Shown here piece after piece: positions 16,184 to 23,942 of a stretch of DNA of 41,955 nt; the stretch's first letter is position 1; every line of letters starts with the position of its first letter. The notes under the pieces were generated by a model. The model ran no database searches. It had not been told where the DNA came from and saw only the letters and a list, made by a program, of their open reading frames with translations. A program made the position numbers and the translations under genes. The DNA is from Saccharothrix coeruleofusca (lineage in GTDB: Bacteria; Actinomycetota; Actinomycetes; Mycobacteriales; Pseudonocardiaceae), in the NCBI RefSeq assembly GCF_014648515.1, contig NZ_BMRG01000025.1, positions 36,370-78,324 of the forward strand. The letters are read 5' to 3'.

Positions 16184-16189
16184 TACGGT
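16184..16189 (+). promoter_or_regulatory. -10 box of a leaderless promoter for the small gene and tatA
   Basis: TACGGT lies 6 nt before the GTG at 16196, immediately after the pafC stop (16175-16177). It would drive the small membrane gene and, by overlap, tatA and tatC, independently of pafBC. Confidence 0.55.
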
Positions 16190-16195
16190 TGTGCC

Positions 16196-16462
16196 GTGCC
16201 GTACTTGCCGATCCTGGCGCTGGTCCTGCTCGGGCTGGTCGCGCTCGTCGTGGTGGTGGTCCGAGTGATCGGATCGTTGCGCCGATTCCGCGTCGCAAGC
16301 ACTCTGGTAGGTGACAGGGTCGGCGACGGCGTGGGTCTGCTGCGGGCGCGGTTCGCCGCGCTCGGGGTGGCCTTCGCCGAACGGCGTCCGGACCGGGCCC
16401 GACAGGGCGAGCCCCGAGTACGATCGACGCACCGGGGGAGACAGGAGGACCACCGTGGGTAA
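16196..16462 (+). CDS. Small single-span membrane protein upstream of tatA
   Basis: An 88-residue protein I do not recognise. Residues ~3-25 (YLPILALVLLGLVALVVVVVRV) form one clear membrane segment. After that come a basic stretch (RRFR), a helical part with VGLLRARFAALGVAFAERR, and a polar Arg-rich end. No enzyme motif is visible. The GTG start is supported by a TANNNT box 6 nt upstream. Its stop at 16460-16462 overlaps the GTG start of tatA by 8 bp, so tatA translation may be coupled to it. It is much smaller than TatB-type proteins would be and lacks the TatA/B hinge FG(x)xKLP, so it is not a hidden tatB. Position suggests a Tat or envelope role, which is inference. Confidence 0.7.
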   Translation: MPYLPILALVLLGLVALVVVVVRVIGSLRRFRVASTLVGDRVGDGVGLLRARFAALGVAFAERRPDRARQGEPRVRSTHRGRQEDHRG

Positions 16463-16799
16463 CCTCGGACCAACCGAGCTGATCATCATCGCCGTGGTGA
16501 TCATCTTGCTGTTCGGCGCGAAGAAGCTGCCCGACATGGCCCGCTCGATCGGCCGCTCGGCCAAGATCCTGAAGGCGGAGACCAAGGGCCTGCGCACCGA
16601 CGAGGACGGCCAGCAGCAGGCGCAGGCGCAGCCGCCCGCGCAGCAGCAGCTGCCGCCCGCACAGCCGCCCGTCGCGCAGCAGCCCATCGTGCAGCAGCCT
16701 GCCCAGCAGGTCCCGGTCCAGCAGCCCCAGGCGCAGCAGCCGCAGGTGGCCCCGCCGATCGAGCAGACGCCGCAGAACATCCAGCACAAGTCCAACTAG
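16455..16799 (+). CDS. tatA: Sec-independent protein translocase subunit TatA
   Basis: A 114-residue TatA, which with TatC (and TatB, encoded elsewhere) exports folded proteins. Residues 7-20 (TELIIIAVVIILLF) are the short membrane helix, and FGAKKLPDMARSIGRSAKILK at 20-40 is the hinge and amphipathic helix. The tail from ~52 to 114 is unusual: about 24 of 60 residues are Gln, mixed with Pro and Ala (AQAQPPAQQQ type), longer than the mycobacterial TatA tail as I recall. It is probably disordered and cytosolic. GTG 16455 has an AGGAGG ribosome site and overlaps the preceding small gene. tatC follows after 21 bp. Confidence 0.95.
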   Translation: MGNLGPTELIIIAVVIILLFGAKKLPDMARSIGRSAKILKAETKGLRTDEDGQQQAQAQPPAQQQLPPAQPPVAQQPIVQQPAQQVPVQQPQAQQPQVAPPIEQTPQNIQHKSN

Positions 16800-16820
16800 C
16801 AGTGAAGGACGGTCCGCACG

Positions 16821-17795
16821 GTGGGGGCTAGCCCTGTCCGGTGGTGGTCCCAGCGCCGGGAGCGCCGCAGGCTGACGAGCCGTCGGAGCAACCCCGACGG
16901 CACGATGTCGCTCAAGGACCACCTGTACGACCTGCGGCACCGGCTGGGCTTGGCGCTGCTGTTCATCGCGTTCGGCGCGATCTTCGGGTTCCTGTGGTGG
17001 GGGTGGCGCCCTTTCGGCCTGCCCAGCCTGGGCCAGATCGTCACCGAGCCGTACTGCGGCATCCCGGACACCGACCGGCTCAGTCAGAACGGCAGCTGCC
17101 AGCTGCTGCAGACCAAGCCGTTCGAGGCCTTCATGATCCAGCTGAAGGTCGGCGCGGCGGCGGGCATGGCGCTGACCGCCCCGCTGTGGCTGTACCAGGT
17201 CTGGCGCTTCATCGCGCCCGGCCTGTACGCCAAGGAGCGGCGGTTCGCGCTGGTCTTCGTGGCGGCGGCCTCGGTGCTGTTCGTGCTGGGCGCGGCGCTG
17301 GCGTTCTACGTGGTCCCGCAGGGCCTGACGGTGCTGGTCGGGTTCGGCGGCAGCCAGTTCCTCACCGCGCTGTCGGCGGGGGACTACATCGACTTCGTGC
17401 TCACCCTGCTGCTGATCTTCGGCGTGAGCTTCGAGCTGCCGCTGATCGTGGTGATGCTCAACCAGGTCGGTGTGCTGACCTACGAGAAGCTGAGCCAGTG
17501 GCGGCGGGGCATCGTGTTCGGGCTGTTCGTCTTCGCCGCCGTGGCCACGCCGGGCACCGATCCGATCTCGATGGTGGCGCTGGCCATCGCGCTGGCGCTG
17601 CTGTTCGAGCTGGCCATCCAGATCGCGCGGGTGCACGACCGGCGCGCGGCGCGCAAGCGCAAGGCCGAGGGCTGGGACGACCTGGCCGACGACGAGGCCG
17701 CGCCGTTCGACTACACCCCCTCGCAGATCGACGAGCCGGAGCCGGTGACCGAGTCCGCGAGCCGGGAGCGCGTGCGCTACGACGACGCGACCTGA
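16821..17795 (+). CDS. tatC: Sec-independent protein translocase subunit TatC
   Basis: A 324-residue, six-span membrane protein that binds twin-arginine signal peptides. MSLKDHLYDLRHRL at 29-42 is the conserved cytosolic N-terminus. The first span (~43-62) and a periplasmic loop with two Cys (CGIPDTD...GSCQL) follow, then FEAFMIQLKVG, the FIAPGLYAKER loop, and IFGVSFELPLIVVMLNQVG with the conserved FE. The GTG at 16821 is preferred over the ATG at 16905 because NPDGTMSL and the basic residues before it resemble other actinobacterial TatC starts, and a GAAGGA site is upstream. The C-terminal ~50 residues are charged and cytosolic. A 13-bp terminator stem follows. Confidence 0.96.
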   Translation: MGASPVRWWSQRRERRRLTSRRSNPDGTMSLKDHLYDLRHRLGLALLFIAFGAIFGFLWWGWRPFGLPSLGQIVTEPYCGIPDTDRLSQNGSCQLLQTKPFEAFMIQLKVGAAAGMALTAPLWLYQVWRFIAPGLYAKERRFALVFVAAASVLFVLGAALAFYVVPQGLTVLVGFGGSQFLTALSAGDYIDFVLTLLLIFGVSFELPLIVVMLNQVGVLTYEKLSQWRRGIVFGLFVFAAVATPGTDPISMVALAIALALLFELAIQIARVHDRRAARKRKAEGWDDLADDEAAPFDYTPSQIDEPEPVTESASRERVRYDDAT

Positions 17796-17808
17796 TCGAC
17801 GACCCACC

Positions 17809-17841
17809 AGGCCCCGCCGCGCACCCGTCGCGGCGGGGCCT
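17809..17841 (+). terminator. Terminator hairpin after tatC
   Basis: Perfect 13-bp stem: aggccccgccgcg (17809-17821) pairs with cgcggcggggcct (17829-17841) with a 7-nt loop. It begins 14 bp after the tatC stop and ends 17 bp before the lipid kinase start. Confidence 0.8.
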
Positions 17842-17858
17842 CGTGCGATCATGCGGCC

Positions 17859-18740
17859 GTGACTCGCGCGGCGCTGCTGGTCTGCCCCGCCTCGGGCAGG
17901 GGCCGGGCGGGACGGGTGGCGGACGCGGTGGCCGCGCGCCTGCGCACCGCCGTGGACTCGCTGAACTCGCACGTCGCCGACTCCGCCGAGGGCACTTTGG
18001 CGCTGGCCCGGCGCGCGGTGGACGACGGGGTCGACGTGCTGGTGGTCCTGGGCGGCGACGGCGCCGCGCACCTGGCCGTGCAGGCCTGCGCGCGCAGCGG
18101 CACGGCGCTGGCCGTGGTGCCCGCGGGCACCGGCAACGACCTGGCCTCGGCGCTGGGCGCCTCCTCCGTCGAGGACGTGGTGGCCGCGCTGCGCGCGGGC
18201 GGCAGGCGGTCGGTCGACCTGGGCAGGCTGGAGACCGGGACGTGGTTCGCCACCGTGCTGTGCGCGGGCTTCGACTCTGCGGTCAACGAGCGCGCCAACG
18301 CCCTGCGCTGGCCCGCCGGTCCCCGCCGCTACGACCTGGCGATCCTGGCCGAGCTGGCGGTGCTGCGCCCGCAGCGGCTGCGGGTGGACGCCGACGAGCG
18401 CGTGCTGGAGCTGGACGCGCTGCTGGTGGCGGTGGGCAACACGAGCAGCTACGGCGGCGGCATCCCGGTGTGCCCGGACGCCGACGTGAACGACGGGCTG
18501 TTCGACGTGACCGTGCTCGCCGCGGCACCGCGCCGCGCGTTGCTGCGGATGCTGCCCGCCCTGCGCACGGGCAGGCACGTCGACCACCCGGCGGTCCGCA
18601 CCTTCCGCGCCAGATCCGTCACCCTGTCCGGACCTTCCTGGGTGGGCTACGCCGACGGGGAGCGGATGCACGAGGTGCCGGTGAGCGCGACCTGCGTTCC
18701 CGGCGCCCTGAGCGTAGTCAGCTCAATAACTTCAGTGTAG
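17859..18740 (+). CDS. Diacylglycerol-kinase-family (YegS-like) lipid kinase
   Basis: A 293-residue soluble lipid kinase that phosphorylates diacylglycerol, sphingoid or related lipids at the membrane. LLVCPASGRGRAGRVAD at the start is the VNPxSG-type strand, here with Cys-Pro in place of Asn-Pro. VLGGDGAAHLAV at ~66-77 is the GGDG(T/A) ATP loop, and VVPAGTGNDLASALG at ~86-100 is the second signature. YADGERMHEVPVSATCVPGAL is the C-terminal strand that closes the fold. GTG 17859 has no ribosome site; GATCAT sits 6 nt upstream, a partial match to the leaderless pattern. This is the second lipid kinase in the window, but it lacks the PAP2 domain of the gene at 8715. Confidence 0.9.
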   Translation: MTRAALLVCPASGRGRAGRVADAVAARLRTAVDSLNSHVADSAEGTLALARRAVDDGVDVLVVLGGDGAAHLAVQACARSGTALAVVPAGTGNDLASALGASSVEDVVAALRAGGRRSVDLGRLETGTWFATVLCAGFDSAVNERANALRWPAGPRRYDLAILAELAVLRPQRLRVDADERVLELDALLVAVGNTSSYGGGIPVCPDADVNDGLFDVTVLAAAPRRALLRMLPALRTGRHVDHPAVRTFRARSVTLSGPSWVGYADGERMHEVPVSATCVPGALSVVSSITSV

Positions 18741-18813
18741 AACGAAATATCTGCTCCGGCCCGCGCGCGATATCCGACCAGCTTTTGTCGGGGTCATGTG
18801 ACAGCCTGGAGGG

Positions 18814-21582
18814 GTGTCAAGCGCTTCGCGGTCCCCGGCCGACGCCTACGCGGAATTCCGACGCCGCTCCACCCGGCCCAAGCTGACCGACTTCCTCTCG
18901 GTGATCTCCTTCGAGCTCGACCCGTTCCAGCGGCGCGCGTGTGAAGCGCTGGAGGACGGGCACGGCGTGCTGGTGTGCGCGCCGACCGGCGCGGGCAAGA
19001 CCGTCGTCGGCGAGTTCGCCGTCCACCTCGCCCTGTCCGAGGGGCGCAAGTGCTTCTACACCACGCCGATCAAGGCGCTGTCCAACCAGAAGTACGCCGA
19101 CCTGTGCGCCCGCTACGGCGCGCAGCGGGTGGGTCTGCTGACCGGTGACACGTCGGTCAACGGCGACGCGCCGGTGGTGGTGATGACCACCGAGGTGCTG
19201 CGCAACATGCTCTACGCGGGCTCCTCGACGTTGAACAGCCTGGCCTACGTGGTGATGGACGAGGTGCACTACCTGGCCGACCGGTTCCGCGGCCCGGTGT
19301 GGGAGGAGGTCATCCTGCACCTGCCGGAGTCGGTGCGGCTGGTGAGCCTGTCGGCCACGGTGAGCAACGCCGAGGAGTTCGGCGAGTGGCTGGTCGAGGT
19401 GCGGGGCGACACCACCGTGGTGGTCGACGAGCACCGGCCGGTGCCGCTGTGGCAGCACATGCTGGCGGGCAACCGGATGATGGACCTGTTCGCCGGGGAG
19501 GGGCCGGACGGGCACGCGCGGATCAACCCGCAGCTGCTGCGGCACACCGAGGACCTGGCGCGCTTCCACGTGCCGTGGAGTCGCGGGCGGGGTGGCCGGG
19601 ACAAGGACCGGGGGCGGGCGCCGCGGTCGACGGGGTTCAAGCCGCCGTCGCGGGTGGAGGTGGTGCAGCGGCTGGACGCGGCCGGGTTGCTGCCCGCGAT
19701 CGACTTCGTGTTCAGCCGGGCGGGCTGCGACGCGGCGGTGGCCCAGTGCGTGCGGGCGAACCTGCGGCTGACCTCGGCGGAGGAGACCGCGCGGATCCGC
19801 GACATCATCGAGGACAAGACCGGTGACCTGCCGCAGGGCGACCTGATGGTGCTGGGGTACTGGGAGTGGCGGGAGGCGTTGGAGCGGGGCATCGCCAGCC
19901 ACCACGCGGGGCTGCTGCCCGCGTTCAAGGAGACGGTGGAGGAGTTGTTCGTGCGCGGCCTGGTGAAGGTCGTGTTCGCCACCGAGACGCTGGCGCTGGG
20001 CATCAACATGCCCGCGCGCACGGTCGTGCTGGAGAAGCTGGTCAAGTACAACGGCGAGGCGCACGTCGACCTGACGCCGGGGGAGTACACGCAGCTGACC
20101 GGGCGGGCCGGGCGGCGGGGCATCGACGTGGAGGGCCACGCCGTGGTGGTGTGGCAGCCGGGGGTGGACCCGAAGGCGGTGGGCGGGTTGGCCTCGACGC
20201 GGACCTACCCGCTGCGCTCGTCGTTCCGGCCGGGTTACAACATGGCGGTCAACCTGGTGCACCAGTTGGGCGCGGCGGCGGCGCGGGAGATCCTGGAGCA
20301 GTCGTTCGCGCAGTTCCAGGCGGACCGGTCGGTGGTGGGGCTGGCGCGGCGCATCGAGCGCAACCGGGAGGCGTTGGGCGGGTACGCCGAGGCGATGACC
20401 TGTCACCTGGGTGATTTCAGCGAGTACGCCTCGCTGCGGCGGCGGGTGGCCGACCGGGAGAAGGCGCTGGCGCGGCAGAACACCACGGCGCGGCGGGCGG
20501 AGACGGCGGCGTCGTTGGAGAAGCTGCGCAAGGGTGATGTGATCGCGGTGCCGTCGGGGCGGCGGTCGGGGCTGGCGGTGGTGATCGACCCCGGTCTGGA
20601 GCCGCTGGGTGAGGCGCGGCCGCTGGTGGTGACCGAGGACCGGTGGTCGGGGCGGTTGTCGTCGGCGGACTTCCCGGTGCCGGTGGAGGTGCTGGGGCAC
20701 GTGCGGTTGCCCAGGCAGGTGGACACGCGGTCGCCGAGGTCGCGGCGGGACTTGGCGTCGACGTTGCGCAACACCGGGATCGTGGCTCCCGCGCTGCGCA
20801 AGCGGCGGTCCACGGCGGATGACGACGCGGAGTTGGCGACGTTGCGGCGGGCGCTTCGGGCGCACCCGTGTCACGGGTGCGAGAAGCGCGAGGACCACGC
20901 GCGGTGGGGTGAGCGGTACCACCGGCTGCTGGGGGAGACCGAGCAGTTGGAGCGCAAGGTGGCGGCGACGACGCACTCGTTGGCGCGGGAGTTCGACCGG
21001 ATTCGCGGGTTGCTGCGGGAGCGCGGTTATCTGACGCAGGAGGAGGCCGGGCCGGGTGAGGAGGTCACCGAGCACGGCAAGCGGTTGACCCGCCTGTACA
21101 GCGAGTCGGATCTGCTGGCGGCGGAGTGCCTGCGGCACGGGGTGTGGCGGGGGCTGGACCCGGCGGAGTTGGCGGCGGTGGTCTCGGCGCTGGTCTACGA
21201 GGCGCGGCGGGACGGGCCGTTGGAGACGCGGCTGCCGCCGGGCAAGGTCTACGACGCGTTGACGGCGACGTCGCGGTTGTGGGCGGAGTTGGAGGAGGAC
21301 GAGCGTCGTCACCGGCTGGACCGGACGCGGCAGCCTGATCCGGGGTTCGCCTGGGCGGTGTTCCGGTGGGCGCGCGGGGAGTCGTTGGAGAAGGTGCTCA
21401 GCTCGGCAGAGGCCAGTGGGGTGGAGTTGGGCGCGGGTGACTTCGTGCGGTGGTGCAGGCAGGTGATCGACTTCCTGGACCAGATCCGGGATGTGGTGGG
21501 CGGTGGCGATCCGGTGGGGGCCACCGCGCGCAAGGCGGTCGAGGCGCTGCGGCGCGGGGTGGTGGCGATGGCCACGGTCTGA
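18814..21582 (+). CDS. helY: DEAD/DEAH-box (Ski2/Mtr4-like) helicase HelY
   Basis: A 922-residue superfamily 2 helicase of the Ski2/Mtr4 type. Walker A APTGAGKT covers residues ~56-63 and is followed by TTPIKALSNQK (Ia). Walker B DEVH is at 149-152 and SAT at 180-182. The second RecA domain has FVFSRAGCD, TETLALGINMPARTVVLEKLVKYNGE and QLTGRAGRRGIDVEGHAVV (motif VI). The C-terminal half includes a DSHCT-like region (DFVRWCRQVIDFLDQIRDVV), as in exosome helicases. It probably unwinds structured RNA for decay; HelY is its M. tuberculosis counterpart (Rv2092c). GTG 18814 is preceded by GGAGGGG, rather close. C-terminal codon use shows more GGG/TTG, a mild shift within the gene. Confidence 0.93.
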   Translation: MSSASRSPADAYAEFRRRSTRPKLTDFLSVISFELDPFQRRACEALEDGHGVLVCAPTGAGKTVVGEFAVHLALSEGRKCFYTTPIKALSNQKYADLCARYGAQRVGLLTGDTSVNGDAPVVVMTTEVLRNMLYAGSSTLNSLAYVVMDEVHYLADRFRGPVWEEVILHLPESVRLVSLSATVSNAEEFGEWLVEVRGDTTVVVDEHRPVPLWQHMLAGNRMMDLFAGEGPDGHARINPQLLRHTEDLARFHVPWSRGRGGRDKDRGRAPRSTGFKPPSRVEVVQRLDAAGLLPAIDFVFSRAGCDAAVAQCVRANLRLTSAEETARIRDIIEDKTGDLPQGDLMVLGYWEWREALERGIASHHAGLLPAFKETVEELFVRGLVKVVFATETLALGINMPARTVVLEKLVKYNGEAHVDLTPGEYTQLTGRAGRRGIDVEGHAVVVWQPGVDPKAVGGLASTRTYPLRSSFRPGYNMAVNLVHQLGAAAAREILEQSFAQFQADRSVVGLARRIERNREALGGYAEAMTCHLGDFSEYASLRRRVADREKALARQNTTARRAETAASLEKLRKGDVIAVPSGRRSGLAVVIDPGLEPLGEARPLVVTEDRWSGRLSSADFPVPVEVLGHVRLPRQVDTRSPRSRRDLASTLRNTGIVAPALRKRRSTADDDAELATLRRALRAHPCHGCEKREDHARWGERYHRLLGETEQLERKVAATTHSLAREFDRIRGLLRERGYLTQEEAGPGEEVTEHGKRLTRLYSESDLLAAECLRHGVWRGLDPAELAAVVSALVYEARRDGPLETRLPPGKVYDALTATSRLWAELEEDERRHRLDRTRQPDPGFAWAVFRWARGESLEKVLSSAEASGVELGAGDFVRWCRQVIDFLDQIRDVVGGGDPVGATARKAVEALRRGVVAMATV

Positions 21583-21591
21583 CAAAGGTTT

Positions 21592-21617
21592 GCGGGGTGG
21601 CTGGGTGGCCGCCCCGC
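21592..21617 (+). terminator. Possible hairpin after helY
   Basis: gcggggtggc (21592-21601) pairs with gccgccccgc (21608-21617) with one G-T wobble and a 6-nt loop, 9 bp after the helY stop. Downstream, ttgatc (21627-21632) and tacgtc (21649-21654) could form a promoter for the next gene. Both are weak. Confidence 0.4.
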
Positions 21618-21685
21618 GCCTGTGGTTTGATCGCGCCCGCAAGCCCTGTACGTCCAACTCTCAGACCGACCGTCGGAGGCCGAGC

Positions 21686-22342
21686 ATGACCAGTCCGTAC
21701 GGACCGTCCGGAGGGAACGACCCGCAGCCGCAGTGGGGCCAGCAGCCCTACGGTGGTGGGTACCCCGGCACGCCGTCGGGTGGTTTCCCCGCTCAGCAGC
21801 CCGGTTACGGGCAGCCGGACCCGTCGCAGCAGTCGCCGCAGCAGCCGCAGTGGGGGCAGCAGCCGCCGCCTCAGCAGCCGTACACGCAGCAGTACCCCGG
21901 TGCGTACGACCCGACCCAGTCCAACCCCTACGGGCAGCCCGCGCAGGGTCCGTACGGTCAGCAGCCCTATGGTCAGCAGCCGTACGGGCAGCCGGGTTAC
22001 GGGCCGCAGCCGCCCGCGAAGAAGTCAAGCGCGGTGTTGTGGGTCGTGGTGGCGCTGGCGGTGCTCGTGGTCGGCGCGGTGGGCATCACCGGGTTCGTGA
22101 CGCCGGGGTTCCTCAACACGAAGGTGTTCGACAACACCGCCGTGCAGAACGGCATCGTGCAGGTCCTCAAGGACGACTACAAGATCGCCGACGTGGAGAG
22201 CGCGTCCTGCACGGGTGAGCACGAGGTGAAGCCGAACACCACCTTCGACTGCACTGTCAAGGTCGGGGACAAGGACAAGAAGGTCAAGATCACGGTGAAG
22301 ACCGCCGACGGCGAGTACGAGGTCGGTCAGCCCACCGGCTGA
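21686..22342 (+). CDS. Proline/glutamine-rich membrane protein with DUF4333 domain
   Basis: A 218-residue membrane-anchored protein. Residues 1-110 are a low-complexity Gly/Gln/Pro/Tyr region with repeats such as YGQQPYGQQPYGQPGYG, expected to stay disordered in the cytosol. Residues ~114-136 (SAVLWVVVALAVLVVGAVGITGFV) are the single membrane span. The outer ~80 residues form the DUF4333 domain, with two Cys (SASCTGEHEV and TTFDCTVKVGD) that probably form a disulfide. The gene holds the place of M. tuberculosis Rv2091c, between helY and the 5'-3' exonuclease. ATG 21686 follows a GGAGG at ~21675. The function of this domain is not known to me. A long terminator stem follows. Confidence 0.85.
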   Translation: MTSPYGPSGGNDPQPQWGQQPYGGGYPGTPSGGFPAQQPGYGQPDPSQQSPQQPQWGQQPPPQQPYTQQYPGAYDPTQSNPYGQPAQGPYGQQPYGQQPYGQPGYGPQPPAKKSSAVLWVVVALAVLVVGAVGITGFVTPGFLNTKVFDNTAVQNGIVQVLKDDYKIADVESASCTGEHEVKPNTTFDCTVKVGDKDKKVKITVKTADGEYEVGQPTG

Positions 22343-22360
22343 GCGCGTTCCCGGATCACT

Positions 22361-22394
22361 GACGAGGCCACCCCCGCGCGGGGGTGGCCTCGTC
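22361..22394 (+). terminator. Strong terminator after the DUF4333 gene
   Basis: gacgaggccaccccc (22361-22375) pairs perfectly with gggggtggcctcgtc (22380-22394) around gcgc, which can extend the pairing. It begins 18 bp after the stop. A TAGCGT box at 22419-22424 just downstream may be the -10 of the next gene. Confidence 0.88.
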
Positions 22395-22453
22395 GCTGTC
22401 CGCCGAGGGGAAAGTCGTTAGCGTTGCGAGCGACCTCGGGGGAGGATCGGGGC

Positions 22454-23656
22454 GTGACCGACATCCGCGTGCTGGACGACGAAGCCGACTACCGCGCCGC
22501 GCACGCCCTGTTCCGGGGGACGCTGCACCACCCGCCCGCTCCCGACGACCGGTGGAAGGTGGCGCTGGAGTCGTACCTGCCCGGTCGCGTGCTGGCCTCG
22601 TTCGACGGTGGGGAGATGGTCGGCACGGTGCAGTCGTTTCCCTCGGCGTTGGCGCTGCCCGGTGGGGAGGTGGTGCGGATGGGCGCGGTCAGCCGCGTGG
22701 GCGTGCGCGCGGATCGGACCCGGCGAGGTGTGCTCAGCGGGTTGCAGTCGGCGCAGCTGCGGGGGTTGCGGGAGCTGGGGGACGTGGCCGCGACGCTGCG
22801 CGCCTCGGAGGCGGTCATCTACGGCCGGTTCGGCTACGGCGCGGCCACCAGGGGGCGGACGCTGCGCCTGGACCGGCGGCGGGCGGCGCCCCGGTCGCGG
22901 GTGCGCGGTGACGTGCGGCTGGTCGGGTTGGAGGAAGGGGAGCGGATCATCCGCACCCTGTTCGAGCGCGTCTCACCGGGCCGCCCCGGCACCATCGCGA
23001 GGTGGGACGCCTGGTGGAGCATGAACGTGCGCCACTCCGGTGAGGAGGCGCTCCGGATCGTGGTGCGCAGCGGCCCCGGTGGGGACGACGGCTACGTGGC
23101 CTACAAGGTCGACCCCGGCAGCGGAGGTCTGCTCGACGAGCGGTCGTCGGTGCTCACCGTGCTGGACCTGTGGGCGGTCACGCCCGAGGCGTGGGCGGAC
23201 CTGTGGCGGTTCCTGGTGGGCGTGGACCTGGTGAGCGAGATCAGCGCCCCGCTGCGCCCGCTGGACGAGCCGGTGGGGTGGCTGCTGGCCGACCCGCGCG
23301 CGTGCAAGGTGGTCGCCGAGGACGACGAGACGTGGCTGCGGCTGCTGGACGTGCCGCAGGCGCTGGCGCGGCGGGGCTACCGGGCGGCGGAACCGGTGGT
23401 GCTGGGCGTGCGCGACCGGTACCTGCCGGACAACGAGGGCGCGTACCTGGTCGCGCCGGACGGGGCGACGCGCACCGACCGGGAGCCGGACCTGGTGCTG
23501 GACGTGGACGTGCTGGCCGCGGCGTTCCTGGGGGACGTGCCGTTCCGGGCGTTGGCGGCTACCGGCAGGCTGGAGGTGGTCGATCCTGCCGCCGTGGCGC
23601 GCGCCGATGCCCTGTTCGCCGTTGACCAGTCCCCCTGGTCCGGCACCTACTTCTGA
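22454..23656 (+). CDS. Eis-like GNAT family N-acetyltransferase
   Basis: A 400-residue protein of the Eis (enhanced intracellular survival) family: a GNAT domain (~1-140), a second GNAT-like domain (~145-290) and a C-terminal SCP2-like domain (~300-400). MVGTVQSFPSALALPGGEVVRMGAVSRVGVRADRTRRGVLSGL is the acetyl-CoA binding region with the V-x-RxxRRRG-like loop. YGRFGYGAAT matches the family's end of the first domain. The chain ends in Tyr-Phe, and in M. tuberculosis Eis the C-terminal Phe carboxylate is part of the active site. Family members acetylate aminoglycosides, polyamines or peptides. GTG 22454 was taken for its GGAGGA site; an in-frame start lies 30 bp earlier. Confidence 0.88.
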   Translation: MTDIRVLDDEADYRAAHALFRGTLHHPPAPDDRWKVALESYLPGRVLASFDGGEMVGTVQSFPSALALPGGEVVRMGAVSRVGVRADRTRRGVLSGLQSAQLRGLRELGDVAATLRASEAVIYGRFGYGAATRGRTLRLDRRRAAPRSRVRGDVRLVGLEEGERIIRTLFERVSPGRPGTIARWDAWWSMNVRHSGEEALRIVVRSGPGGDDGYVAYKVDPGSGGLLDERSSVLTVLDLWAVTPEAWADLWRFLVGVDLVSEISAPLRPLDEPVGWLLADPRACKVVAEDDETWLRLLDVPQALARRGYRAAEPVVLGVRDRYLPDNEGAYLVAPDGATRTDREPDLVLDVDVLAAAFLGDVPFRALAATGRLEVVDPAAVARADALFAVDQSPWSGTYF

Positions 23657-23716
23657 CCGCCACGCCCGCTCCCGGTGTCGCCCACTTATGGGCGTGTCGG
23701 GCATGTCGCCCCCTGC

Positions 23717-23825
23717 GAGTCGAACGCTCAGACACCCCGAACTCAACATTCGCGCACCCCGACCCGCGCTCTCGTGCCCCTGACCCGCGCTTTCACGCGC
23801 CCCGCCGCGCGCTTCCCGTGCCTCG
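23717..23825 (+). repeat. Five tandem degenerate 22-bp units
   Basis: Units start at 23717, 23739, 23761, 23782 and 23804 (22, 22, 21, 22 and 22 bp). The first three begin gagtcgaacgctcag, gaactcaacattcgcg and gacccgcgctctcg; most end in CCCC. Identity is clear between neighbours and weaker across the array, so it is an old tandem array. The last unit's cctcg end merges with repeat copy C. The array occupies a 342-bp gene-free gap (23657-23998) after the Eis-like gene. Confidence 0.6.
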
Positions 23826-23869
23826 GGTAGTAGTTACCGGCCTCCCCAGCCCCGTCGGGTGGTACTTGC
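23821..23869 (-). repeat. 49-bp convergent-gene repeat, copy C
   Basis: Read on the minus strand it begins gcaagtaccacccga and ends ggtaactactacccgagg, identical in both arms to copy B at 8615 apart from the base or two next to the variable centre. The centre differs and does not form the same stem. It lies between the convergent Eis-like and exonuclease genes. Confidence 0.75.
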
Positions 23870-23942
23870 CGACGCACCAGGGCGCAGTGGGGTGCCCGTG
23901 AGCGCCGTCCTTGGCGACCTGCCGCGCGGCGAGCGCACCCCC

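Noticed and set aside
16196-16462. The small membrane gene as tatB
   Set aside because: It lacks the FG-hinge and amphipathic helix pattern shared by TatA and TatB and is shorter than TatB.
18774-18791. Terminator before helY (ccgac / gtcgg)
   Set aside because: The stem is only 5 bp with an 8-nt loop, too weak to call.
23717-23825. CRISPR-like array
   Set aside because: The 22-bp units directly abut each other with no spacers, differ from unit to unit, and no cas gene is in the window.
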